Source of the DNA: Xenopus tropicalis
Taxonomy: Eukaryota; Chordata; Amphibia; Anura; Pipidae
Direction of reading: 5' to 3'
DNA: 64,000 bases
NCBI RefSeq assembly: GCF_000004195.4
Contig: NC_030680.2
Location: forward strand, 141,305,545 to 141,369,544
Shown here one piece after another: positions 21,481 through 32,578 of the stretch (the stretch's first letter is position 1; each line of letters starts with the position of its first letter). A program made the position numbers and the translations under genes. The notes under the pieces are model-generated. The model was not told the origin of the DNA. It ran no database searches and saw nothing but the letters and a program-made list of their open reading frames with translations.

Positions 21481-21770
21481 CAGGGATCCCCAACCTTTCT
21501 TACTCGGGAGCCACAGTCAAATGTAAAAAGACTTGGGGAGCAACACAAGCACCATAAAAGTTCATGGAGGAGCCAAATAAGGGCTGTGATTGGCTATTAG
21601 GGGCCTCTATGCACCCTATCAGCTTACAGGGGCTTTATTTGGTAGGAAATCTTGTTTTTATTCAACCAAAACTTGCAACCAAGCTAGGAATTAAAAATAA
21701 CTCCCTGGTTTGGGGGCACTGAGAGCAACACCCAAGGGGTTGGGGAGCAACATGTTGTTTATCCAAGTAG
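21481..21770 (+). mobile_element. hAT element (GGGGTCCCCAACC family), right end lost
   Basis: It starts GGCAGGGATCCCCAACCTTT and follows the copy at 60812 closely (GGCTGTGATTGGCTATTAGG, CCTATCAGCTTACAGGGGC). It breaks off after GGGGAGCAACATGTTG, where the complete copies continue to GGGGATCACTG. Confidence 0.85.
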
Positions 21771-21954
21771 TATAGTTTCAAGTAAGGTTTATTAATTCTT
21801 CAGTTCTTATTATTATTATTTGTTTCTCACATTCATGAAAAGTAAAAAATACTATTTTCTAATACAAAGTCATTTTAACCAATGCCCTATTTCTAAAAGC
21901 TCTTTTACTCACTTCCCCCATTCTATTAATGGCTATAGAAAGTATTAGGTGTAT

Positions 21955-22312
21955 CGATGAGCGAATCTGTTGCGTTTCACCATAAAATTTGCGAAACGGC
22001 GAAAAATTCACAAAACGCATTTGTCGCACAATTTTTTTTGTTGCCCACGCCTATGTTGTCATCGGCCATGCCCAATTTTGACGCGAATGCACCTTTTTTA
22101 CGCGACCGCACCCAATAAAAAAAATTTCTGCACAACTAATTTTTTTGTGCCGAATTTTCATGGAAGTTTCACGAATCACTAATGGTCAGTTCAAAATGGT
22201 CGGGTCAAAAATAGACGCAGTTGCGTCAATATAGGTGCGTCCACGGCAAAAAACACACTTGTGACAAAAAATTCATGCAACAAGTGGGATGGATTCGCTC
22301 TTCACTACAAAT
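21955..22312. mobile_element. hAT-type MITE, TAGTGATGAGCGAA family
   Basis: The left end is TATCGATGAGCGAATCTG and the right end GATTCGCTCTTCACTA. The inner arm AATTTGCGAAACGGCG is present. The interior contains degenerate units around GCGCGACCGCACCCAAT-type motifs. No matching flanking 8-mer was found. Confidence 0.75.
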
Positions 22313-23102
22313 GTCTAAAATGAGGTGACCTGCCCCACTGCTTCACTCTATATATGGCTGCCAAAAAATTCATAGCAGCATAGCAGCAATTTATTTGATA
22401 TAAATATAATATATCCATGCAGGGGCAAATACATAGCAATGACGCCCTCTGCAAGGGGAAAATGAAAGATAAAAAGCTTGGAAAATCAGCATGAAATAAT
22501 CTTTAGAGATTTCAATTGGATTGATTTTTTCCACTGTAGAGACATTAGTGTGTACTCTAATCCTACCCCCCATCCCACCACACACACCACATTTTTCTAT
22601 GGTTAATTGAATAGCCTTCAATTTGACAAGCAAAACTTATAGAATAGGACTGCATAACCAGCAGGATGAATATTTCTGAAGCCTCTACTTCTATGACTAA
22701 ATAAAGTCATAAATAAGCAGCTGATTCAATTTCCGCCCTTGTCATTGGGTTTCTATACAGTAGCCTAGGAGAGTCATCTTTTTTATAGGAAGCTTAGTTC
22801 ATATTCCCTTTGTACCAGATCGGAGTATGCATCCTGGGGTCAGGCAGGCAAGGGTCAGTTCAGGCAGTAAGAGTCAGGATACGAGGATAGGCATAGGAAC
22901 ACAGGAACAGCAGGGACTGCAATCAAACCGCACTCTCTTTACCACTTCTCAATGAAGCTCCAAGCGTCTGAATTCACACACATTGGCGCCATGACGCCGC
23001 AGGCACTCGTGCACATATGTCTTAATGTCATACGTCCATTTTTTGTTTCTGAGTGTAAGGAAAGTACAGTGTAGCTCTGCCCTTTGACAACAAGGCCCAT
23101 CC
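22313..23102. other. Mostly unique sequence
   Basis: No gene. Bases 22810-22990 (GGTCAGGCAGGCAAGGGTCAG, then ACACAGGAACAGCAGGGACT) resemble a GGTCAGG-rich repeat found in retroelement leaders, but I cannot confirm it. The rest is AT-rich unique DNA. Confidence 0.3.
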
Positions 23103-24220
23103 AGATATAATTAATCCTTATTAGGGGGCAGAACAGCCCTATTTGGTTTATTTCATGGTTAAATGATTCCCTTTTCTCTGTAATAATAAAACAGTACCTG
23201 TACTTGATCCCAACTAAGATATAATTACCCCTTATTGGGGGCAGAACAGCCCTATTGGGTTTATTTCATGGTTAAATGATTCCCTTTTCTCTGTAATAAT
23301 AAAACAGTACCTGTACTTGATCCCAACTAAGATATAATTACCCCTTATTGGGGGCAGAACAGCCCTATTGGGTTTATTTCATGGTTAAATGATTCCCTTT
23401 TCTCTGTAATAATAAAACAGTGACTGCACTTGATCCCAACTAAGATATAATTACCCCTTATTGGGGGCAGAACAGCCCTATTGGGTTTATTTCATGGTTA
23501 AATGATTCCCTTTTCTCTGTAATAATAAAACAGTACCTGTACTTGATCCCAACTAAGATATAATTACCCCTTATTGGGGCAGAACAGCCCTATTGGGTTT
23601 ATTTAATGGTTAAATGATTCCCTTTTCTCTGTAATAATAAAACAGTACCTGTACTTGATCCCAACTAAGATATAATTACCCCTTATTGGGGGCAGAACAG
23701 CCCTATTGGGTTTATTTCATGGTTAAATGATTCCCTTTTCTCTGTAATAATAAAACAGTACCTGTACTTGATCCCAACTAAGATATAATTACCCCTTATT
23801 GGGGCAGAACAGCCCTATTGGGTTTATTTAATGGTTAAATGATTCCCTTTTCTCTGTAATAATAAAACAGTGACTGTACTTGATCCCAACTAAGATATAA
23901 TTACCCCTTATTGGGGGCAGAACAGCCCTATTGGGTTTATTTAATGGTTAAATGATTCCCTTTTCTCTGTAATAATAAAACAGTACCTGTACTTGATCCC
24001 AACTAAGATATAATTACCCCTTATTGGGGGCAGAACAGTCCTATTGGGTTTATTACATGGTTAAATGATTCCCTTTTCTCTGTAATAATAAAACAGTACC
24101 TGTACTTGATCCCAACTAAGATATAATTACCCCTTATTGGGGCAGAACAGCCCTATTGGGTTTATTTCATGGTTAAATGATTCCCTTTTCTCTGTAATAA
24201 TAAAACAGTACCTGTACTTG
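23103..24220 (+). repeat. 113-bp satellite array C, without MITE termini
   Basis: Ten monomer boundaries are read at 23196, 23309, 23422, 23535, 23647, 23760, 23872, 23985, 24098 and 24210. Spacings are 112 or 113 bp. The array starts in mid-monomer (AGATATAATTAATCC) and ends in mid-monomer (CCTGTACTTGA|CGAGG). Neither MITE terminus is present. Two monomers share the variant CAGTGACTG (23422, 23872), four units apart. Confidence 0.92.
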
Positions 24221-25242
24221 ACGAGGTTAAAACATTTTATTAAATAGCGTCATATTTTGTTTTTGCTACAGATATAGGAATCTGGTATTCAGGAAGCTCC
24301 AAAATACAGAATTTATGTTTTCATAAAGTCCTGTTTACAGGGAAATTTCTTAACATCCACATTTAGCACAGTTTGTCCCAAGCAAAGAAACTTTTCAGTT
24401 GTTTTTCATTATTTATTTTGAATGATTGGCCTTCCTACTCTGGCTCCTCCCTGTCTGCAGCCAAAAGTTCTGTCTGACACATTAACTATGCAGCTTCAAT
24501 GTTATTAACCCTTCACATCTGCTTCCTGGTCACTGGGGGTAATTAACCCACTAGTAACCTGATTGTTTCAGTTCCAGAACAAATCATGTATATAATTCAA
24601 AAGCATCAAATATTACAAAATGAAAATCGGTGGTAATTAGTCTTAGAATTCTGAAGTCGGCAACCCCTGGACCACATTATTCTTATTTTCTTTATTTTCT
24701 CTGTAATATAAAGACTGTAGCTTGGACTTGTTGGTAACAGAGCTGCATCATTCGATGGTGGTGTCAAAACAACCCAATTGGGGTTTTAAATGCTCTAAAA
24801 AGCCTTTACATCAAATTATACTGCTGATAAATACACAAGTTTGTATTGTTTTTGGGAAGTCTTGGTGCCCAAGGAACAATCAGAGCAGTTATCTTTTTAC
24901 CATGGATATTGGGTGCTTGTTTGATTGGGCACTAGGTCTTATAATAATGGTAGAACAATAGAGGCAAAGAATACTGTTCCTGATTAGTTACCGTGGTCAG
25001 ACTAGTCTGCTAGAATACCTCCCCATGGGCCCAGGCCCTAGTGACCCCCAATTTGTGAAAATGTTAATTAGCCCTTTTTTTTATTTCAACCATAAGCCTA
25101 TATAACCTCTCTACCATTTGGCACTGCCTCCATCTCATTGTGAACGTATGCCATACAATCAGCCTTTTGACCATTCATTGTTATTTGACAATATCTCTGT
25201 ATGTATAGCCAAGTTAAAGCCATGGTTATCCAGAAAACCCAG
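24221..25242. other. Unique AT-rich sequence, no gene seen
   Basis: No recognised repeat. A weak echo of the MITE interior (TTTCTCTGTAATATAAAGACTG near 24697) may be an old solo fragment. ORFs up to 79 codons have no domain. Confidence 0.35.
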
Positions 25243-25250
25243 GTTTCCAG

Positions 25251-26066
25251 TAGGGTTGCCACCTCTGACGGTTTTCTTAGCCGGGCAGGGGGCGGGGTGA
25301 CATCCCGGGGGGGTGGGGAGGAGGTGGGATTGTGACATTGTGGGGCAGGGAGTAGGCGGGGCAGTGACATAGTGTAGTGTAAAGGGTATGGAAAGTCTCA
25401 GTTATGAAGAAAGACTGGCCCAGTTGGGTTTGTTTACACTGGGGAAGGGGCGCTTAAGGGGGGACATGATAACTATGTATAAATATATAAGGGGATCATA
25501 TAATAACCTCTCTAATGTTTTATTTACCAGTAGGTCCTTCCAACGGACACGAGGGCACCCACTCCGTTTAGAAGAAGGGAGGTTCCGTTTAAATATTCGG
25601 AAAGGATTTGTTACTGTGAGAGCTGTGAAGTTGTGGAATTCCCTCCCCGAATCAGTTGTACTGGCTGATACATTATATAGCTTTAAGAAGATGGGAGATA
25701 GCGCTTACTACAAGTTGCCCCAGGGACTGGTCCGATTGCCATCTTGGAGTCAGGAAGGAATTTTTTCCCCTCTGGGGCAAATTAGAGAGGCTTCAGATGG
25801 GGTTTTTTGCCTTCCTCTGGATCAACTAGCAGTTAGGCAGGTTATATATAGGCATTATGGTTGAACGTGATGGACGTATGTCTTTTTTCAACCCAACTTA
25901 CTATGTTACTATGTTACATAGCGGGGGCGGGGCTATGACGCGGGCAGTGATCGGCCGATCGCCGTGTCTATATTACTGAGTCCTGCCTGGTTTTCCTAAT
26001 TTGGGAAACCAGACAGCCTGGTTTTCGGAACAGCTGCCCGGGTCAAACCAGACAGGTGCAACCCTA
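25251..26066 (+). mobile_element. hAT element with TAGGGTTGC ends, interrupted by a CR1 LINE
   Basis: The left end TAGGGTTGCCACCTCTGACGG and right end CAGGTGCAACCCTA form inverted ends. The flanking octamers GTTTCCAG (25243-25250) and GTCTCCAG (26067-26074) differ by one transition, so this is a slightly aged 8-bp hAT duplication. The two halves (25251-about 25381 and about 25920-26066) are split by a LINE copy. Confidence 0.85.
25382..25919 (+). mobile_element. CR1-like LINE 3' end inside a hAT
   Basis: The reading frame 25388-25864 encodes the C-terminal tail of a CR1-group ORF2 protein, with [22 protein letters not shown], RTRGHPLRLEEGRF and TVRAVKLWNSLPESVVLADT motifs. It continues through the 3' untranslated end (AGGCATTATGGTTGAACGTG) to the tail CTATGTTACTATGTTACATAG. 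The copy is 5'-truncated within ORF2 and is not a functional gene. It is the longest and least damaged LINE tail in the window. Confidence 0.9.
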
Positions 26067-26074
26067 GTCTCCAG

Positions 26075-26856
26075 CAATCTAGATCCCATTGCTCTATTAT
26101 CAATTTACTTTATATTATAATAATAAGACAGCCCCATATATCTGATATTACCTAACTTAAGCTGAATCCATGCTGCTGACAAAACACTTTATTGCTTTTA
26201 TGTTTGGATATTGATTTATTAGATGGTGTCCCCAATAACAAAAAACTGAAGATCCCAGCTACCAGGCATTCTGGATAAAAGGTCCCGCAACTAATGAAAG
26301 TCTCTTATGCTATGAAGAACATATAGCAAGGCAGAGCCCAGGCCAGAGTTTGACTGAAGAGGTTAATATATGTTATTGTTTTTTTATGCTTAGGAAGCAT
26401 TGCAAGTGCTGAGTTGATTTTAAATATCTTTCATCTAATGTTGTCTGCAAATCCCCTCGCCAATAAATTGGACGGTGCTGGCATTTAGACAAATCTAGCA
26501 CCATGTAGTCAGTGCTCTCCTGATCAATTCACTGCTGTCAGTATCTAAGTGCCTGGACTGCAATACAGAGCTCACCATCCGGCACGGAGAGCAGGTCAAC
26601 TCACATCTCCCTACAATACAGTAAGTCTCTGCTTTATTTTATCCCACCGACCCATTGCCCAATGGACTCATGGATTGCTGGCATAGACCCTTTACGTTTA
26701 TGGAAGAGATGTTTTTATATAGTGTTGCAGAAAATACCAAGTCATCCTTAATTAACTGGGTTATTGAATTACTACAACTCTCAGTGTTTGTACTGGCAGT
26801 TGTAGATATTCAGCTTCTACAGTTGGACTATTCCTAGGAAAGGAGGACGAGGCTTT
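26075..26856. other. Unique sequence with a MITE tip fragment
   Basis: Bases 26243-26290 (AGGCATTCTGGATAAAAGGTCC) match the right tip of the TA-flanked MITE and are probably an old remnant. No gene is seen. Confidence 0.4.
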
Positions 26857-26999
26857 AAACTAGAGAGGCTTCAGATGGGGTTTTTGCCTTCCTCTGGATC
26901 AACTAGCAGTTAGGCAGGTTATATATAGGCATTATGGTTGAACTTGATGGACGTATGTCTTTTTTCAACCCAACTTACTATGTTACTATGTTACTATGT
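26857..26999 (+). mobile_element. CR1-like LINE 3' tail
   Basis: TAGAGAGGCTTCAGATGGGG through GCATTATGGTTGAACTTGATG to TTACTATGTTACTATGTAA is nearly identical to the last 140 bp of the copy at 25382. It is strongly 5'-truncated. Confidence 0.9.
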
Positions 27000-28677
27000 A
27001 AACCATCATTGTTACCTACAGCAGGGACGGTAGAAAGATGGTTTTTGGCTGTACAGAATGATTTCCTTTGGGAAAGAGAAAAGGTAAAATGATTACCCGG
27101 AATAATCAGGTTGAAACAAGATAAACTGTATTAAATGGGTTCTAATGTGTGTTGTTAAGGGATGATATGTATGGCTTTGGAATTAGTAAAGGAAAACAAG
27201 GGAGTACTTTGCATTGAGACTAATTAAAAAGAACCTAATGTTCCCTTTGTATAGTTATTATCCTTTATTTACATGGAGGTGATATATTCTGCAGATCTTA
27301 TATCAATCCCTGCCCCAGTGGAGCTTACCATCTATTGGAATGTTCCCTCTGAGCTTATTATGACATCAAAAGGATCACCAGTTTCTATAGACATAGTTTT
27401 ATACTGTATGTTGGTTGCTATGGAATACTTCCCAGGGGCAAGTATAAAGGAGCCCCACAATCTGCAAGAGGGTAGGAGTAAAACTGAATATTGTTGGGGT
27501 AAGCTGTGAAATTTGCAGCCCTTCTACTAATCTATAGCAGCCAATGATGTTTGCTATCACACAGGTACGCCGTGAATGCTACTTGCTGATTGGTTGCTGG
27601 GGGTTATTATTAGACCTGGCATGATTTATTATATTATGCCATGTGATTCATGCCACCAGGGACATAAGGAGCATTTGGCCAGGGCCCACAAGCTGAGTTT
27701 TCATTGGGCATAGGGAATCCCCAAGAAATGACAGACTACTCATTTTAATCAAATGGGTGAGCTCTAATTCATTATCTTTTTTTCCTCATTTTGACGTGTA
27801 TCTGCCAGTGCCGTTAGTCCAGGGCAATATACCTGGGGAATGTGCCTACTACAGTAGCATAGACTATTTCTGTACTACTTGCCTTGATACTATTGATGTT
27901 TACATGCTTGAGGGTTGTTCTGTTACCCATTTGTTGGTGCATTGGGGACCCTGGGCCCACTGGTACCTTCAATCAGGAGCCAGTTACCCAGAAAAACCCA
28001 AGAACATACAAAATAATGCCCTGCTTGGAATCAAACTGGAGACCTCAGCTAAAGAAGGCAGCAATATAACCATGATACTAAGGGCAATGATTCTTAAATC
28101 GACTACTTACAATGAATAGGGCTGCCATACTGCTTAATCCAACAGTGATACTTTGATGGACTATTTCATCTGCATTTCTGATTGGCCTCAAGCAAGCCAA
28201 ACACCACTTAACCCCCTTGCAAATATGCAGAGAAGGAAAGTTCTTGGAAGCCATTAAACTCACCTTCCTACTGTACAAGCTAGTCAATGGAAAATAACCA
28301 CAAATATCAGGTGTAGTTTCCCTTAATCCCTTAATATTTTGTAGCAATCTTCTGAGGCTTCTCCCAGAGATGCACTTAAGTGGAGCATAAAATGCTGCTA
28401 GACTGATTTATGACGCCCACGTTGGGTTCTGCTACAATTACAACTATAAACAGTTATTATAAAAACAATCAATATCTTGCAATGGCAGCAAATAAGGAGA
28501 TAACGCTGAATGTGCAATAGGCTAACCTTTAGCTTGTCATTCGGTTCATAACAAACAAGATGAGGCCGCTTTAGCCTGGCCTATTAAAAAGGGGGGCAGC
28601 AAAGTGTGAAGGGAATGTGCAAGGCCAAGTGTTAAGGTGCTGTAAACAATATATAGTACTGTATATACATCAGTAAG
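27000..28677. other. Unique sequence, no gene seen
   Basis: No repeat family is recognised. ORFs up to 120 codons (27757-28119) show no domain, and I found no splice or promoter context, so I do not call them. Confidence 0.35.
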
Positions 28678-28701
28678 TGTGTTAGTGTGTGTGTGTGTGT
28701 C
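28678..28701. repeat. (GT)n microsatellite
   Basis: Short GT/TG run (GTGTGTTAGTGTGTGTGTGT). Confidence 0.9.
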
Positions 28702-28784
28702 CACAAGACCTAGAATACAGTGAAATGTCCGAACAATGGACCTACAGTTGATGTTAAGATACAATTCCCAGCACCCTTAATGGC

Positions 28785-29040
28785 TATCTGCCCCCTATCA
28801 GCCTATAATCCCCCCTAATGTACTTGTACAGAGTAATCATGTCCCCTCGCAAGCGCCTCTTTTCCAGAGAAAACAACCCCAACCCTGACAGTCTCACCTC
28901 ATATTTTAACCCTTCCATCCCCTTTACCAGTTTAGTTGCAGTCTCTGCACTCTCTCCAGCTCATTAATATCCTTCTTAAGGACTGGAGCCCAAAACTGCC
29001 CCCCATACTCAGGGTGAGGCCTTACCAGGGACCTATAAAG
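28785..29040 (-). mobile_element. LINE ORF2 3' fragment, diverged CR1-like family
   Basis: The minus strand resembles the same RT tail region as the other LINE copies (segments reading roughly as FWAPVLKKD-, [11 protein letters not shown] with stops and frameshifts; GCCTTACCAGGGACCTATAA corresponds to [14 protein letters not shown] spacing). CCCCTCGCAAGCGCCTCTTT corresponds to the RRLRGDM region. It is more diverged than the 25382 copy and may be another CR1 lineage. Confidence 0.65.
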
Positions 29041-29405
29041 TGGCAAAATTATGTTCTCATCCCTTGAAGTTGTGCAAACGTCCCCAGACTGTAAAGCGCT
29101 ACCCTCCAGGAGAGCTCAAAGCAATGGACAGGTGGGCCCAGCTTCAAGGTTATTTTTGGAGTCCATTGCTGTTCTGGATCTCCTATCACCATAGCAGGGT
29201 GATTGTTTCAATGTCCATGCATTTGTAATAAACCAATAGAAGTGGAAGGCTCCTGGCCAGCCTGACTTCAGCTCACATAATCCTACACTCCTGCTACTTT
29301 TGTGAATACCCTAAAACAACTCTTCATAAATCAAAAGGGTAAAAAGGCTCTGTCCTGAAAATGGCTCTCTCAGCCACATGTGACTCTGGGTGTGGCTACA
29401 AGGGG
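29041..29405. other. Unique sequence, no gene seen
   Basis: No recognised repeat or coding region. Confidence 0.35.
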
Positions 29406-29408
29406 TTA

Positions 29409-29701
29409 AGGGGGCCATACAAGGGCTGATTCTAGCTGCTGATATCGGGCCATTAGACCCATGTATGGGCACTAATGGCAGACCTGCCTGACTGACATCT
29501 GGGCTACAATCTGGCAGATCTCGATCGGCAGTTTTGATTTTTCATTGAATCGGGGACTGCATCGGTCCCCGAACCAAAGGGCGTCTATACCCATTGTTCT
29601 AATTGAATGGTTTGGCCCAAGGGCCAAACAACCAAATTAGCCCAATATTGCTCACCCACATCGCTCACCAAGTGAGCGGAACTTAGCGTGTATGGCCACC
29701 T
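29409..29701 (+). mobile_element. Harbinger-like MITE, AGGTCCCCATACACG family
   Basis: The ends AGGGGGCCATACAAG and CGTGTATGGCCACCT are flanked by TTA at 29406-29408 and 29702-29704 (3-bp TWA-type duplication). The length is 293 bp. The interior parallels 18490 (ATCGGGGACTGCATCGGTCC, TTTGGCCCAAGGGCCAAAC). Confidence 0.85.
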
Positions 29702-29743
29702 TTACATGCTCCATCTCTCACCCACCTTACAAACAGGTTAGAC

Positions 29744-30009
29744 CAGGGGTCCCCAACCTTTTTTACCCACGAGCAACACAAGCTTGAAAAATGTCCCTAG
29801 GGGGTGATTAATAAGGGCTGTGATTGGCTAATTGGAAGCCCAGTGTGGACTGGCAGACTACAGGAGGCCATGTTTGGCAGTACACATGGTATCTATACTT
29901 CCAAGTCAAAAATTCAAAAATAAGCACCTACTTTGAGGCCACTGGGAGCAACATCCAAGGGATTGGGGAGCAACATGTTGCCCCCCGAGCCACTGGTTGG
30001 GGATCACTG
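29744..30009 (+). mobile_element. hAT element (GGGGTCCCCAACC family), complete
   Basis: It starts CAGGGGTCCCCAACCTTTTT and ends GGTTGGGGATCACTG. The flanking octamers GGTTAGAC (29736-29743) and GCTTAGAC (30010-30017) differ at one base. The length is 266 bp and it is non-coding. Confidence 0.9.
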
Positions 30010-30017
30010 GCTTAGAC

Positions 30018-31058
30018 TAACTACAGAAGCCCCAAAATATATGAACACCCAACATGATTATTTCCCTGCTCTCTATAACAGGTAATATTTCACTTTACCC
30101 CAATGCATCAAACACTTTCTCTCTGCAGTCAGGGTTAGGTTGTACTGGTTCAACAAGCACTCCAGCAGCAAAAGGGTTAAGTTACGATCACATACACTCC
30201 TTTTCTACATGCCGTCAAAAAGTTAAGTAGAATAGAATTAGATATATTTCCCTTGAAACATACACACACAAGGAGTTAATTTCAAACTTTCAGGCAAAGG
30301 GTTCTCTTAGAGCAACAAGGACAGAACTTATAACATTTTTATATTTAATATTACAAAAGTAAACAGGGCATTTATATATACAAAAATATTACAAATAAGA
30401 CATATATACAAAATATAGAACTGCAAAGAGTGAGGAAATAAAAGGGAATAAAACACCGTAAGTACTCTACCCAGAATTCCTTGATTTCCCCGAGGCACAG
30501 TTTGAAACTGGACATACAATCCACCAATAGGGAGGCTTCTTGCATGGCATAGGGTATGGGATCTTTTGCCCTTCTATCCCCTGCTGGGGCATTCCCCTCA
30601 TTACCTTATGCATGAGGTGCCCAGGAACGTGCCATTTACTACCCCCTGTGTATGGTCGTTAGTTCCAGGCCAGTTTCAGCAATAAAACATTGGTACTTGC
30701 CAGTACCAAATATTATAATAAAATGGGCATCCTGTGTTCCATAAGTTGGCAATCAGAATGATACCCAGCATGAGGGGGTGTCTTATGTTCCCCCCAGAAA
30801 CCATCCCTCCTAATTGGTGGGCAGAGGATGGCCTGTTTGGTTTGCTCAGGAAGCAGCCATCTTTTTATAACCAATAAGTGATTTATTAGGGGGCAAACCC
30901 TATATCAGAAGGAATATGTATCCACACTGCTATAGGTTTCTTGCCTAATGGTGTGGCTCCAAATTGGGTTGTAAGCCAGACAAGGGTACCACCTCTACAG
31001 AGCCCCCTACTGCATTGTCTAATTACGGGTCTCTTTGGAAGCCTGAGCCAAAAGGTTT
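30018..31058. other. Unique sequence, no gene seen
   Basis: No repeat family with clear termini is recognised. AT-rich tract at 30330-30430. Confidence 0.35.
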
Positions 31059-31066
31059 CTAGTGTT

Positions 31067-31573
31067 TAGAGAATAGAGATGTAGTGAACCTCACAAAAAA
31101 AGTTTGCGAACCCGTTTCAGAAAATCAGCAGAATCATCAGAAAATAAAAGCAGTCCTTACAAGGACTATTGGGTTACAGCAGATGAGATCAGCAGGACAG
31201 CTGTCCCCAGCAGCTACATACAGAGCAGTAGAAAGTAGATTACTAGTCAGCAAAGCTACCTAAACTGTCCCTCAAACCCCTGCACAGCTCTCTCCTTATG
31301 CTAACTCATCAAGCACACACAGGCAGAATGTAAAATGGCTGCTGGGCTTCGGTTTATATATGGAAGGGAGTGGTCCGGGGGTGGTCCAGGAGGGAGAGCG
31401 GCCTGATTGGCTGCCATGTATCTGCTGGCTCTGGGGTGAGAGGTCAAAATTTGGCTCCAGCTAAGGCGAACCCAAAATTGCGAACATCGCTAAAAGTTCG
31501 CGAACTTGCGAACTTGCGAACACCCGATTTTCGTGCGAATTAGTTCTCCGGCGAACAGTTCGCTACATCTCTA
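31067..31573. mobile_element. hAT-type MITE, TAGAGATGTAGCGAAC ends
   Basis: The left end TAGAGATGTAGTGAACC (at 31074) mirrors the right end GTTCGCTACATCTCTA (to 31573). The octamer CTAGTGTT occurs at 31059-31066 and 31574-31581, a perfect 8-bp duplication, if the seven bases TAGAGAA before the left end are taken as a small gain after insertion. The interior has a GCGAACTTGCGAACTTGCGA run. Confidence 0.8.
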
Positions 31574-31582
31574 CTAGTGTTA

Positions 31583-31893
31583 AGGTGGCCACACACGTGG
31601 CGATCTGCGAAGATCGTCAGACCCGCCACTAACCTTCAGGGCTGAAACAGCAGATAAGGAGGTAAAAACAATAGGATTTCTACCTCCTTCTGCCGATTCA
31701 GCCCTAACGGCAGATTTTGTTCAGGCGCCTTCTATGGCGCCCAATCAGAATCTTTTGACCTGGCAGATCCACGAATTGACCGATATCAGCAGCCTCCTGC
31801 GATACCGGTCAACTCGCCGACTTGCCATACACGCACCGAATATCGTACGAAACGAGGTTTCCTACAATATCATCGGTGCGTGTAAGGCCGGCT
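31583..31893 (+). mobile_element. Harbinger-like MITE, AGGTGGCCACACACG ends
   Basis: The ends AGGTGGCCACACACG and CGTGTAAGGCCGGCT are flanked by TTA (31580-31582, 31894-31896). The length is 311 bp. It overlaps the right target duplication of the preceding hAT by two bases, so the two insertions abut. A reverse-oriented relative is at about 37298. Confidence 0.8.
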
Positions 31894-31896
31894 TTA

Positions 31897-32384
31897 AAGC
31901 TTTACAACGCCAGAGTAATATTGCCCTGGTATGACAGGTTCAAAGCCTGTACTAGGTATAATCCCCTGTGGCTACCAATTAGGAAGTAACATTTATTAGC
32001 CTATTTGAAAACAAACATTTGATTGGTTGGTTTGCTAAACCTCATGCAACATTTATTATATCATATTTTTGTCAGTTCCTACTGAACTTAAGACACCTAA
32101 AGTTCTGAAGTAAAGTTCCTAAATGCCCTAAGAAAGGTCATTTACAGATATCCTGGACACAAGAGCACTAAGGGGACAAATGTGCACATTTTGAAAAAGC
32201 ATTTGTGTCTGGAGTCTGGCTGTGCTGTGTAACTCATGGTTGAAGTTGCAAAGCACAGTCAGACCCAGTTGGCACAATTCAGGCCTGTCCTTACCTTCTG
32301 CCATAGGGAATGTGGTACATACAGGGCTTTACTGAGGCTTCTATGTGCAAGTTAGGGCATTTACCATTGTGCTAGGGTCACCAG
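31897..32384. other. Unique sequence, no gene seen
   Basis: No recognised repeat or coding region. Confidence 0.35.
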
Positions 32385-32578
32385 ACATGATTACTCTGTA
32401 CAAGTACATTAGAGGGGATTATAGGCAGATGGGGGGGTTCTTTTGTCCCATAAAAATGACCAACGCACCAGTTGAACTTTCAGTCAGTATAGGGTGTGGG
32501 TGCTGGGTTTACTTGGAAGGGTCGAACTTGATGGCCTCTGGTCTTTTTTCAACCCTATGTAACTATGTAACTATGCAA
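32385..32578 (+). mobile_element. LINE 3' end, second CR1-like family
   Basis: ATGATTACTCTGTACAAGTAC encodes [10 protein letters not shown], the same RT-tail motif as the other LINEs. The 3' end GTCGAACTTGATGGCCTCTG with TTTTTTCAACCCTATG and the tail TAACTATGTAACTATG differs in sequence from the 25382 family, so it is a distinct lineage. Confidence 0.75.

Noticed and set aside
25388..25864. 158-codon ORF as a possible host gene
   Set aside because: The motifs (MITMYKYIRG, RTRGHPLRLEE, AVKLWNSLPE) are the C-terminal tail of a LINE reverse transcriptase; the copy is 5'-truncated and ends in the LINE 3' tail.
27757..28119. 120-codon ORF
   Set aside because: No recognisable domain, no promoter or splice context, length within chance for AT/GC-balanced DNA.
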